From assembly GCF_958298935.1 (NCBI RefSeq), contig NC_084940.1, positions 3,316,001-3,380,000 of the forward strand: DNA of 64,000 bases, in the 5' to 3' direction. The DNA comes from Phragmites australis (Eukaryota > Streptophyta > Magnoliopsida > Poales > Poaceae). Position 1 is the stretch's first letter. Every line of letters begins with the position of its first letter. A program made the translations under genes and the position numbers. Below the pieces are notes generated by a model. It saw nothing but the letters and a program-made list of their open reading frames with translations. It was not told the DNA's origin and ran no database searches. Positions 22,828 to 33,656 of the stretch are shown piece after piece.

Positions 22828-25260
22828 AACACTACTAGATTAGACGATGTGTAGAAGCTAGTACGTGCTCAGGTCTAGTTGTTTTCGTGGAGTCTATGCA
22901 TATATACCTAAGCTATGCCTTGAGAACTCGGTTTCGAATGTGTCGAGCAAGTATGTCGATGTGTCTGAAACTGGTGATCGCTGGCTGCACTGTTTTCAAT
23001 TCGTCCTTTACTTGTCTGCTTAAGAAGTGTCTTCTGTTCAAATAAGTACGCTGCTTTGCTTACTGCGCTAAAATTGATTCGTGTGATACCATAGCTTGTT
23101 CGTTCTATTTTGCATATTGAATCTGTTGCTCGGTTGTGGTTAAACATACTTGTCTGACCTTCTTGCTTCTTTGAAGCATTCGTGCCCTGCATATTCCTGT
23201 AGGAAGGGTTGGAGGGGTATAGCTCGTGATTCTCGAGCTTGTTTGCGAGTGTTGGGAGATATCCCTAAGTTGTGCAGTGGGTATGGTACGTGCACCACCT
23301 GTATATACATGCACAACACTAGAGTGCCACCTGAACATTCTTTGCGGCTCATTATCGAGAGGGTGCAAGCACATCGAAGCAATCAATCCATGGCGGAGCA
23401 TCATGACTACACTTGTCAGTGTTTGATCATCAGCTACTCCAAATGTTCAGTACCTTGAGATGTTGCTTTCCGAGAGAGACTTTGCAGGAACGCGACACAG
23501 CCAATGCAGAAGCAGACTACCTTTTGTTATCCCTGCGTGTCAAACATGGCTCGTTGGTTACACTTGATCATCGATGCTTTCCTCGCCTTCGCCACGTCCC
23601 GGATCCATTCCCGGCAGATTGACAGGTTGTGACGAAGATAGTGACGCTGTGCTTGTCTACTACTGTACCGTGCTACAGTAAGAAGAAGCAGCTGTGCAAA
23701 CTCACCTGAAGCTACTGAAGGCTCTGTAACCGTCCTATTGAAAGAAATCTCGGTCAATTTTTCAGGCAGCTGGGCCATCCGCGTCGCCATAGACACCTCC
23801 ACGTCCATGTGGTCGGGGGAACAGGAGGATGCAGAATTGCAGGTAGGAGGGGAGGGGCTGAGAGCGTTTTCGTGTCCATTGCCTGGCCAAAAGGCCCTCT
23901 TAACTGCCAACCTGAAACGGAACTCTCCACTGTACAACAAAATTTATGTGGGTCCGGTTTAGGATTTATTTAGTCACGTTATCACATAGTTTCTGAAGCT
24001 GATTTCATTGACATAACAATGTGGCACCGTCCGTACTATTTGATGCAATCAGCCCCTCGCTGTCACTTGGCACAGAAAGTGTTTTGTGGTCTCATGTGCA
24101 AGGTCCGCTACTCCGCTGCATGTATGGACCGACGGTTGTGGTTTGGCTGGTCGTACAACTGCCATGATGCAGGAACCTCCCTGCTTCAGGTAGACAGACT
24201 CGAAGATCTCTACAGCTTTTTTCTGCCACGTAAAAATTAGTGCTGCCATGGCCGTATACTGCGTTGGAGCGCATCATCAATTCGAGGATCGCCTGCACCA
24301 GGTGCGACTGGAGGAGGTGGGAGGGGGCAAAATGGCGGAGGACCTTTGAACGACCCTCCTGTCCTGACCTTGAGCTGCTCTTCGTCTCGCAGTCAAAGCG
24401 TGGCTTTAAACCGGCGAAGCTAGTACGTACGTGCAGCTGCAGCAGGAGAGAAAGATTCAAAGTTCAGAGATGGTGTGCCACAGTGCCATTGTCCATTACT
24501 CCCACATCAGATCACAAGCAGGGAATCGGCAGAGTCTATTACATATATGCACCGGTTGAGGTGACGGTGCAGGAAGAGGATAAGTAATTGCTTTGGTTGC
24601 AAGTTTGTGAGTACACGGGAAAGGAGAGGCAGCGCAGGTAATGCCCATTAAGGCAGTGCTGTTTCACGGTTTCAGCGAGCTTTGTCTAGGGCCCATCAGT
24701 TCGGCCTGTTGCGATACCTGACGAATATGTGTATACGATTAGTTACATGTAGAGATTAGTAATAGAGTTATAATCAGACTCAAATTATATAGAGGGACAT
24801 AGTTATGCTTTAGAATATAGATAAGATGATAAATCTTGTTAAAAATATTATATCTCGTGTGTTGATCTTATATAGAAGAAGACGAGATGCTACGTTTCCT
24901 GCCTCTTCCATGGCAGATGTCCAGCATGCATGGCTTTGCCGGTTCATGGAACCTTACCTACCTGCGTCGTAACTGCCGTAACGGCAGAGGACACGGCCGG
25001 TTCATCAAGTACGCGGTGACTGTTGATCAGAAACACCTTCTTCACCGTGTGCGACACGCACGCCTGTATATGTACGCGCACGCACGCTGACGAGACCAGC
25101 CGCGGTTACGGTAATCCGAAACGTGCGTGCGCCTACGGAGCAGCCGCGTCTACCTCCTGTCCTGTCCACACGCACCATGAGCCGCCGGCATGTGAGCCGA
25201 GGTTACCAACACCCACTGCACCCACTGCACGGATCACCCCACCCTCTCTAGATGTAAGAA
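22828..25260. other. Intergenic downstream of MORF8
   Basis: The 3' UTR of the MORF copy probably occupies the first 300 bp or so. The rest has no recognisable gene: open stretches on both strands near 23,150-24,590 lack domain or splice support. 24,720-24,885 is AT-rich and LTR- or TRIM-like (ctcgtgtgttgatcttatat). Confidence 0.35.
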
Positions 25261-27630
25261 CTGGGTGTGTTTAGTTCATCGAACAACATTTATTAGAGTT
25301 GTATTGTACAACTAATTTGAGCGGTGTTATATTTATTAAAAAAAGATTATTTGGTTGAAGTTTCTATTTAATTGATTCAAGTTGAAGTTTCTATTTAATT
25401 GACTGAATTAGAAATACAAGAGTTGAGATTGTAATCGAGTATTTACATAAAGATTTTATGATACTAGATATTTATATCCACCAAATCAGACTGTAAAGTG
25501 AACCTTCGCTACTTAGATCAGAATAATACTATATATTTACTCGGATTAAACTATAATAATAAATATAGACAATCAAACAGACTACTATTTATGATTCGTC
25601 TCAGCCGCTAGTGTAGGAGAGGAGAGATCCAAATAACTAAACACACTACACACCCCGCCCTTGCGTTTCTCCCGTGATTGCACGAACCACAACTGCCCTG
25701 TCCGTCGGCGGCCACCCACCTGCCTCGTCCGTCGCGCCCGCCCGTCGTCGCCGTCGTCCGCGACCACCCCGATCATTCGATCGATCCACCCGCGCGCGCA
25801 CGGCACGCAGGCCGCGAGGCAGGTCAAACCCGCCTCGAACACGGCGCGGGTCGCCACCCCAGGAACCGAAACAAGACGATCGATGACGAGCAGTTATTAA
25901 TGGTAGCCGGCGCGTCGGACTAACACGGGCCCGTCGGCGCGACGCCAGCGTAAACGAGGCTTAAACGGCGCGCGGATCCCGTAGCGCGCATGTGCGTACG
26001 CATCGTCGGCTCCGCTCATCGTCGGCTGTGCAGCTGCGCGGTGCGTGGGGTGGGGCACTAGATGACGAGCGCGCATCGTTCCAGAGTGGGGCTCCGGCTA
26101 CGAGGTCGAGGAGCGCTCGAGGCCGGCGTGGAGCCAGTCGCTGCACGCACGAGCAGCCAGTCGGGCGGGCATCTCATCCGGGGAGCGAGCGCGACCGTCG
26201 AAGCGTGGACCGTCGGCGCGCGGGCGGGCGGGCGGGCTCGCGCGATTGCCATGCCAAGATGGATCTCCGATGTCGGAGCGGTTAGCTGATCGATGCGTCC
26301 ACCCGCCGGCGGTTTCAGGCGATGGAAATTTCGCAAAGCTGAATGCGCAATGCATCTAGCGCTCTTCTCGTTTCCCGCCACCGCTGCCACGGCCTCCTGG
26401 CTCCTGCTCTGCCCCATCCCCATGCTTGTGTTGCTCTTGCTCCTTGATGGTAGACTAGCGTGCCGATGGGAGCATTGATGGGACGAAGACACAAGACAGT
26501 GCCCAGTAAATGGCCACTGACCGCCATTAAAGCACGCCTGCCATCTCGCCCTTCTCTCTCCCCTCTGGTGAGGCAATAAATGCCTGTGCTACGCCATTAA
26601 TGTCTCCAGATGGAGAGAGGGTGACCACACATCCGTCTCTCTCCTCATCTCCAACCTCTGATCTCTCTCGCTCTCTTCCGGTCTTCTCCTTTCTTCTTCC
26701 CAGTGTCCTGCCATTCCATCGTAATGCCATGCCCTGTGGTGCGCGAAAGAAGCGAGCAGGAGTGATAAGTTTGGTCTTGGAATGGTAACGACGCGTTTCT
26801 CCGGCGATTTAGACGCCTCCCCCTGGTTCCATGTGCCGTTTGTTCAGCAGTCAAGATCACCATAAAACTCTGGATCTGAAACGCGTACCCATTTGGTTTC
26901 CTTGAATGATTCCTCATGTGTACCATCCGGAGCCAATTGCATGAATCAATTCGCTGTGTGGTTCTTGTGGATGATACGTAGATACGGTTGCTCCATTTAC
27001 ACGCAGTCAAGTTGCGACTGATGATAACGATGTACTCCTAATCAGTGACGAAGGCAAGCAAAGGTGGTGCACAATCACCATGGTAGAATTTTTTTTAGCA
27101 ATAAGTTGTTTATTTGATCAACTAAAACATTAAAATTGATAATATTGCTTTAAAATTATACATGTCTGCCTCACCATCAATTTGCTTCTAGCTTCGCCAC
27201 TGCTCCCAATGGACAATGGAGCATTTCATCTAATGTATGGTAGGTCTAATGTTTCAATTGCAGTGAAACGATTTTGATTTTTGAAGCGAACAGAAAATCA
27301 CACCATGTACGCAGAAGCCGAAGAGATGATACGCTGGTTAACACGGGAGCAAGGCTTCTACCGAAGCCCTAGAACAGTACAGCTATATTCATATGTCCAT
27401 CAATCTCAAGCCCTTCATGGCCGTGGCTGCCTTTCTGAGGATCTCACCATCCGGATCATGGTCAGACGAACCAGCGCAGAGAGAGAGAGAGATGCGTAGT
27501 TGACCTCGTACATAACTTTTGGTACAGAAAAAGTTGCGATCAAAATTCCCCTGCAAGAACCAAGATCCAGACTCGTATATAGCTACTAATTTCTTCGCCT
27601 CTTCTTGCACTTCAAAGGCTGCCATGAGGC
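25260..27630. other. Intergenic, AT-rich insert then GC-rich block
   Basis: 25,265-25,600 is an AT-rich insert containing a direct duplication of about 26 bp (gaagtttctatttaattga at about 25,358 and 25,384). 25,640-26,300 is very GC-rich, which opens many frames by chance; none carries a recognisable domain. 26,300-27,630 holds no identified gene. The probable 3' UTR of the DRB gene lies at the right end. Confidence 0.35.
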
Positions 27631-28820
27631 TCACACTCTCTTTCCAGCTTCTGCTCCTGTTGCTGGTCCATTCCGTTCCAACTTCTTGGCCGCCGGAGGC
27701 GGCGGCGGCGGCGGAGCGGCGCACACGGGGATCACTGACCGCACGCTCACTGCCGGTGCGTGGAACCCGCCCGCGGCGAAGGATCTCGGCGCGCCGCCGT
27801 GGTGGTACGCCGAGGCAGGCGCGTAGTAGCACGGTGACGGCGGCATTGCCTCCGCGGCCCTGTCTCTCAACATGGCCCTCTCCAGCAGCCGCACCAGCTC
27901 GACGGCCGCGGCGTCCCTGGAGCTCGACGCCTGTTGCTGAAGCAGGTGCAGGGGAGGCAGTATCTTGGGGCCGGCCGGCTGCATGGGGACCGCCCGCGGC
28001 TGAGCAGGGGTGTTCCGAGGCCGCCATTGGTGTCTGTACAGCGACGGGTTCGGAAGCGCAGAGGGAGAAGAGCCCTTGCCGTCGCTGTCGACACGTGGCT
28101 TCAGCGCGGCGAGCACTCTGGCGACGACCACGTGCTCCTGCTCCTCGCCGGTGCCGGCGCCTGGCTCCTTGCGCGCCTCCGGCACTGCAAGAATCATGGT
28201 GTGAACTGTCACGGCTCTGACCCTCCTAAAGATCTATGCAAAATTTGGCTTTTGGGGGGTTGGTTCCTTACTCTGCTTGAGGGAGGACCAGGCGGCCATG
28301 GCGGCGTTCTTCTCAGCCTGCTTCTTGGTCCTGGCGGGGTCGCCCGCGAAGCTCATCCCGGCGAGCTCGACGGTGGAGGCGAACACAGGCGAGTGGCCCG
28401 GGCCCGACCGCACCGTGGTGTACGCCGGCAGCTTCAGCCCCGCCCGGTGCGCGGTCTCCTGCAGCAGGTTCTTGTACACCCCCGTCTCATCCTACAGGCA
28501 TCCAACGAGTCGGCGTCATGCCCAAGAAGTAAGAATAGCGAGCAGCAGAGCACGTGAAGATCAAGAGGACTTACGAGGACCCGGGCGGCGAGGGAGGTGG
28601 AGGGCCCGCGGAGGGAGAGGCGGGCGAGGGCGACCTCGGCGGCGGCGTGCTCGGCCTGGCGGAGCGTGGTGCAGCCGCTGGGGCCCTCGAAGGTCTCGCC
28701 GTTGAAGGTGACGGCTGCCCGGAAGCGCGGCGCGTGGTCGGGCCCCTCGCGCGTGCACACGTACGACGGCAGGCTGAAGCAGCTCCTCTGCGCCAGCTCC
28801 TGCAGCTGGTTCTTGTACAT
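27631..28820 (-). CDS. Double-stranded RNA-binding protein, DRB2/3/5 type
   Basis: Plant DRB proteins bind dsRNA and assist Dicer-like enzymes in small-RNA production. Minus-strand exons are 28,820-28,575, 28,491-28,272 and 28,184-27,631 (donors GTAAGT and GTAAGG; acceptors GTAG and GCAG), giving 339 aa. The first dsRBD starts at residue 1 (MYKNQLQELAQRSCFSLPSY, ending RQAEHAAAEVALARL). The second starts at residue 83 (DETGVYKNLLQETAHRAGLK, ending KKQAEKNAAMAAWSSLKQ). Both keep the basic helix-2 motif (RQAEHAAAE, KKQAEKNAA). Residues from about 156 are Pro/Ala-rich and low-complexity (HHGGAPRSFAAGG, AAPPPPPPPAAKK) and end GAEAGKRV. Starting directly with the first dsRBD and the intron after SLAARVL are typical of DRB2-clade genes. 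The exact paralogue cannot be fixed. Confidence 0.92.
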
Positions 28821-29139
28821 CCCTACTGCCGCCCCTGCTGCTGCTCCGCTACTTCCTACCTAGCTCCTATGTATCCTACCAAACTATCTATCTCCCCTTC
28901 TTCTTGCCGTTCATGGGATCATGGCGAGGGTCCTGGTGGTGCACGCACTAGAGAGAGATGGCTGTGGTTATGGTGTTGGTGGGAGGGAGGGGAGGAAGAG
29001 GGGAGAGGTGAGAGCGTTTAAGCGAGGGCGCAGAGCTCCCAAATGGTGCACTGTTCTTTATCTGCATGCCCCTCCCTCTCTCCCTGTCCTCCTTCCCTCC
29101 CTCTCTACCTTGCTCTGTTTCTCTCTCTCCCTCCCTCTA
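28821..29139. promoter_or_regulatory. DRB gene upstream region with CT-rich tract
   Basis: This spans the presumed 5' UTR and promoter of the minus-strand DRB gene. It has a purine/pyrimidine-biased tract of ccctccctctctccc words at about 29,065-29,140 that borders the MITE. No clear TATA box could be assigned. Confidence 0.4.
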
Positions 29140-29450
29140 TATTTTTTAAAAATCAAACTTTTTTACTTTAATTAATATTTAATTAAATTATAAAAATATT
29201 TAGTGCATATAAATTATGTAATTAGATTCATAATTTAAAATAGTTTCACACTATATATGCTCTACAGCTATAAATAATATATTTTAAAATAATCTTAGTC
29301 AAAATATAACTTCAAAGATCGAGTCGAAAAAATATATCTAATATTTATTATATATGTTTTATAACTATAAAAAATATATTTTTAAAAATCTTAATCAAAA
29401 TATAATTTTAAAGATCAAGTAAAAAATACATCTAATATTTTTGAAGGAAT
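29140..29450. mobile_element. Stowaway-like AT-rich MITE in the DRB promoter
   Basis: It starts ctccctctatatttttt, which resembles the Stowaway terminus CTCCCTCC, and ends near aatatttttgaaggaa. Internal words (ctataaataatatattttaa, cttagtcaaaatataac, aaagatcgagtcgaaaa) occur twice within it and again in the fragment at 38,690-38,870, showing a shared family. It lies about 320 bp upstream of the DRB start codon. Confidence 0.55.
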
Positions 29451-30581
29451 ATGATATTAGAGTAAGCTGCTTCTCTCTATAGAGAGGAGAGGGACCGAGG
29501 GAGGGAGAGAGGTGGGTGGAGGGAGATGGGTACAGACACCTTCTGGTATTAATTGGCATTTATGGTGCTTTGTAAGCATGCTGGATCGATCAGACTAACC
29601 CAGAGCCGGTCAGACGGTCAGAGGTTGCGTCCCTCCCCACTCCGGTATCCACCACCGCCACACGCATGTTAAAACACCACGCCTCATGAACTTGGCTGGA
29701 TAGTGTAGGCCGCCGTCCGATCGATCACTGCCAATCGATATCCGTAAAAATCAGACCATCCATAACGTGATGGCTTTTTGCTCGGAAAAAGAAAATGCTT
29801 GCGAGCTCAGCGCATCATCAACAATAACGGCCATATGACCACTTGAGCCTGATCAAATGAGCATTTCTTCTGTGGATTTTGATAGGGTGAGATTTCGACA
29901 GGGTCGTGCGTGGTGGACGGCATGGCTTTGTAGTGTAGTTTGTACCTAGTGGTGTAGTGAAATGCCACAAATGCGAACCGGCACGATTGCCTGCTGAGAG
30001 CTGCCAAAGATCATCGTAGGAGATGGGTTTGTCACTGGTCACTCTTCTTTTTCTTATGGACGATGCACACACGTACTCACGGCTCAGCCCACACACACGC
30101 CCACCCCATACTACGGATGCATCCTAATGCACGTTTGATCAAAACATTTACACGGCTCCTTAATTCAGTGCCTTAAAACGCCGCAGATTTCATTCGACGC
30201 CGCCACCGCGACATATGTCATGGCCGACAAGGTATAGGATTCGAGAAGGGGATTTTCGGGGTTGTTGGTATGCTTTTCTAGGTTTAAAGGGATGCCTGAA
30301 GATATAGGACGGCCCGGCGATGGTGGTGGCTACTGGCCGTGAGCAGCGGAGGACGGTCGATGGGTGAAGTCAGCGGCAGGAGAGGCAAGGATGTGACCTA
30401 ATGAAGCCGGATTAGAGCAGTAGCGAGCAGTGAAGGACGATCGATGAGTGTGAATCCGGTGGCAAGAAATTCGCCGAAGATGGAGGAGGCTAGGAGCAGG
30501 GTGAGGGCAAGGACAAGGGCGAGCAAGGGGATGAAGAAGACGATGTTCTAGCCTAATGAGGGAGAAGCGAGAGGGGTTTCT
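29451..30581. other. Intergenic between DRB promoter and CACTA element
   Basis: No gene is recognised. A GA-rich stretch at about 29,480-29,520 borders the MITE. The GC-richer 30,300-30,560 stretch opens frames without any recognisable domain. Confidence 0.35.
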
Positions 30582-31897
30582 CACTACAAAATGTGGGAGC
30601 ACCAAACGATTAGTGGTGTGGTGGTTGTGAACTACAAACGTCTGATCTTGATGAAGATCTAGTGTTTTCCAATGGCTCTGCGATGACTTCCGTTCAAATT
30701 ATCACTGCCGATTCTCAAAAAGACGTGCTATTAATAATCAGCAGTGGTAATATTTATCTTAACCGGTTCGTATTTCAAAACGATAATGATAAATATTTGT
30801 CACTGACGGTTTTTAAAAATACAGGTATAAAAAGACATGCATTTAATAACTAACAGTGATAATGTTTATCTCTGCTAGTTAGTATTACAAACCGACAGTA
30901 AAAATATTTATCATTGCCGTTTTGTATTCTCAACTGATAGTGATAATATTTCTATAAATTGAACACGTCTTCCTCAGCCGCACCCACCTATCATTTCTCG
31001 CTCTCGTAGAAGCCGTTCTTGATGGGTAGTGGCGGTAGAAGTGGAGTAGTTGTCACCAACTATCTCCACTGCGTGCATCTCTAGCCCTCGTGCCCAGTTT
31101 CAACACCACTTACATGCGCTTCTTGTCGTAGCCACCATTCGTCAAGGTTGATTTTCGTCGTGCCCGCCATCTATCGAGTCAAAGCGTGCCTTTTCCTGCG
31201 GTCTCCTCTCATGGTCTCCTTATCTCCTCATGACATTCGCTAAGCTCATCGTCTCCTGAGCCAACGCGCGGTCACGTGCCTTCTCCGTCTCCTCATCTCT
31301 TGTCTTTACGTCTCCACTGTGCATTTATTATGTGAAGATGATTATGACAATAGATAGATCTAAAAGAATGAAAAAAAGCACATCAACTTATCCGTTTGAC
31401 TGTTAAAGATATATTGTGCTTTTGTTGTTCGCTTAGACTTATTATTGTCACTATCTTGGGTAGTAAATTCAGTTAAAACGTCTGAAGAGCACGCAAGATG
31501 TATAACGGATGGGGCAGAGCTGCTGTTTCAGAAGCTATTCGATGTGGAACGTCTAAAGAACTTCTAGTATAACAGTTTCGTAACATTTGTTTCTATTTTT
31601 AGATATAGGTATAAAATACTCTATCTCGAACAACAAACTTAAGACAAATTATAATACTGAAGAGTTTACAGTAGATGATTTTTTACATACGAAAAGATTA
31701 TCGCTGTTCATATTATTAACCGACAGTGATAATATAGTTATCATTACTGGTTCAAGACTTACACCGAAAGCGATACTTACTATCACTTACATGTTAAATA
31801 CTTAAACAGACAGTAATACTTACTATCACTATCAGTCCATAAACCAATAATACTAATTTTGAAACGACAATAATAACCTTTTTTTTTTATAACAGTG
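30582..31897. mobile_element. Non-autonomous CACTA element
   Basis: The left end is CACTACAAAA and the right end reads ...TTATAACAGTG, that is CACTGTTATAAAA when reverse-complemented. Both subterminal regions carry many degenerate copies of the word gacagtgataatat in both orientations (for example at about 30,750, 30,855, 30,935, 31,722 and 31,812), the transposase-binding-site pattern of En/Spm-type elements. The flanking triplets tct and tat match at 2 of 3. The interior (about 31,000-31,570) has no transposase. Confidence 0.7.
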
Positions 31898-33656
31898 TAT
31901 GTTGTCATGCAACTACAACAATGGCTATCTTCCTTATAATAGTCTAATGAGAAAAATGACTATTTCTAGGATGATGGTACGGCTATTTAGCTATCCGACT
32001 TACTATTAATAGTAGACAAATGATTAAACTTGACTTTTATCGGCTTTCCTAGACGAAGTATATCCTTCCAAAAAATATCGCTCATCCTATCACACGCTAA
32101 AAGTCTCCGTTTCTCTTGCCCAAGGTTCACATGGTAAATGAAAACTAGCAAGCTGTTTTATTCTAATAGGTGGTTAGTTTTGATTTAATATTTTATTATA
32201 ATATTTTGTAATAAAAAATTAATCTATTATTATTATTAATTTTATTTTATTTAGACTCTTTATTTATATATTTTGTTTTCTAAACCGTATGAAAATCGAA
32301 CTACTAATTGTCTATAATTTTTAATTTTGAGTTTAGCTATTTATTAATCAATTTTAATATGAATTTATTGGTTAAATCCAGATCGGTAAAGGTTCATAAC
32401 AATAAACTGTTTAGATACTTTTCTCATTCACCTTAAAATAACAATATAATAGATAAAAGCAAAAAACTAGTATCCGTATGTCATACCGGTTAGTTGGTTT
32501 AGGATGAAATAAAAACAATGTTTACGATGAAGCCCCCATTTACTAAAATTCTCATCTAATTAAACCTAATAAAAGCTATGAAGTTTATTACGTTAACCTT
32601 ATCACGTTATTTTGCGATTGCATTGACCAATAAAGTTGAGTCTTAATTTATAAAATCTAATAAAAAATAAGTAGAGTCTAATTACATGTGATAGAAAACG
32701 TCATGCCACAAGTTTTATATTATACATTCGATGCTCAGTTGGTTATAATATTTATAGCGAAACCTATCCAGATGTTTCTATTTTTTATTAAATTCTGAGA
32801 GAAATAAAATATATACATGTACGTGCGTTTAATGATTAAAGCCCATATCTACACTACGTGAGGTCATATCTCCAATCTTATTCAGATATATGTTAAAATA
32901 CCTTCACGTATTTATAAACACGTACATCCAACTTATACTCTCACGATTTTTTTAAATTAATCATATCTCCTGTCAACTACTTTTTGTCTGCTAAAACCCA
33001 GTCAAAGAGTTGAACCGTGCCGGGTCGTTCAGCCGTTCACCAACTCGACATGCACAATCAGCGGTTTCTCTCGTTGCCAAACCGGACCTGGAAAAGTCAA
33101 AGCAGCGCTCCACCTTTTCATCTCCAATTCTCCTCTGCTCTCACCAGAAAAAAAAATTGTTTTGAAACCTGACTCGATTAACGGACGCGTGCGGCCCCAC
33201 GAAGCATCTGCGGCTGCCAGGTGGGCCCCACGAGACAAAATAAATCGCGCGGCCCCACCGCCGGCGGCACGGTGGCACCCTGGCTGTTGCTACGCGCACG
33301 CCAGCGTGTACTCCCCCCAGTGTGTGTATGTGCGCCCAGGCGCATTTCTCTTTTCCCTCACGCCCACCCTCCGCCGTTTTGCTGCCTCGCCATTCCGCCC
33401 GCGCCTTCGCGTCGGCCGCCGCGGCCGCGCTCCCTTCTCTCCCGCGGTGGTGGGCGCTGGAGGTGCCCGCTCCGAGGCAGCAGGTGGTGCGGTGGGTGCG
33501 CTCGGCTTCTGGAGATCTCGGGCTTTGCTGCTTGCGCGGTGGTAGGAGAGGGGGGTGGGGGAGGAGGTAGCTGTGTGCCTGTGTGGGGGTGAGGTGGACT
33601 AGGGTTACGGGCTCTGCGGACGGGCAGGAGGAGGGGGCGGCGACGGGTGGCCGAGG
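31898..33656. other. Intergenic AT-rich block and 5' region of the PAT gene
   Basis: 31,900-32,990 is AT-rich with no recognisable gene. 33,000-33,656 becomes GC-rich and is probably the promoter and 5' UTR of the S-acyltransferase gene. Confidence 0.4.

Noticed and set aside
22190..22843. 217-codon plus-strand frame over MORF8 exon 4
   Set aside because: Overlapping frame of the YQG-repeat tail; the MORF frame is conserved and ends in a normal stop.
23527..23940. 137-codon minus-strand frame
   Set aside because: No recognised family, no splice context; kept as intergenic though a decayed gene cannot be excluded.
25640..26576. Several GC-rich open frames of 70-170 codons
   Set aside because: High GC removes stops on both strands; none has a recognisable motif, and all overlap one another.
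27389..28027. Long minus-strand open frame overlapping DRB exon 3, and plus-strand frames at 27,519-28,705
   Set aside because: GC-rich overlapping frames; the dsRBD gene with correct splice sites explains the region.
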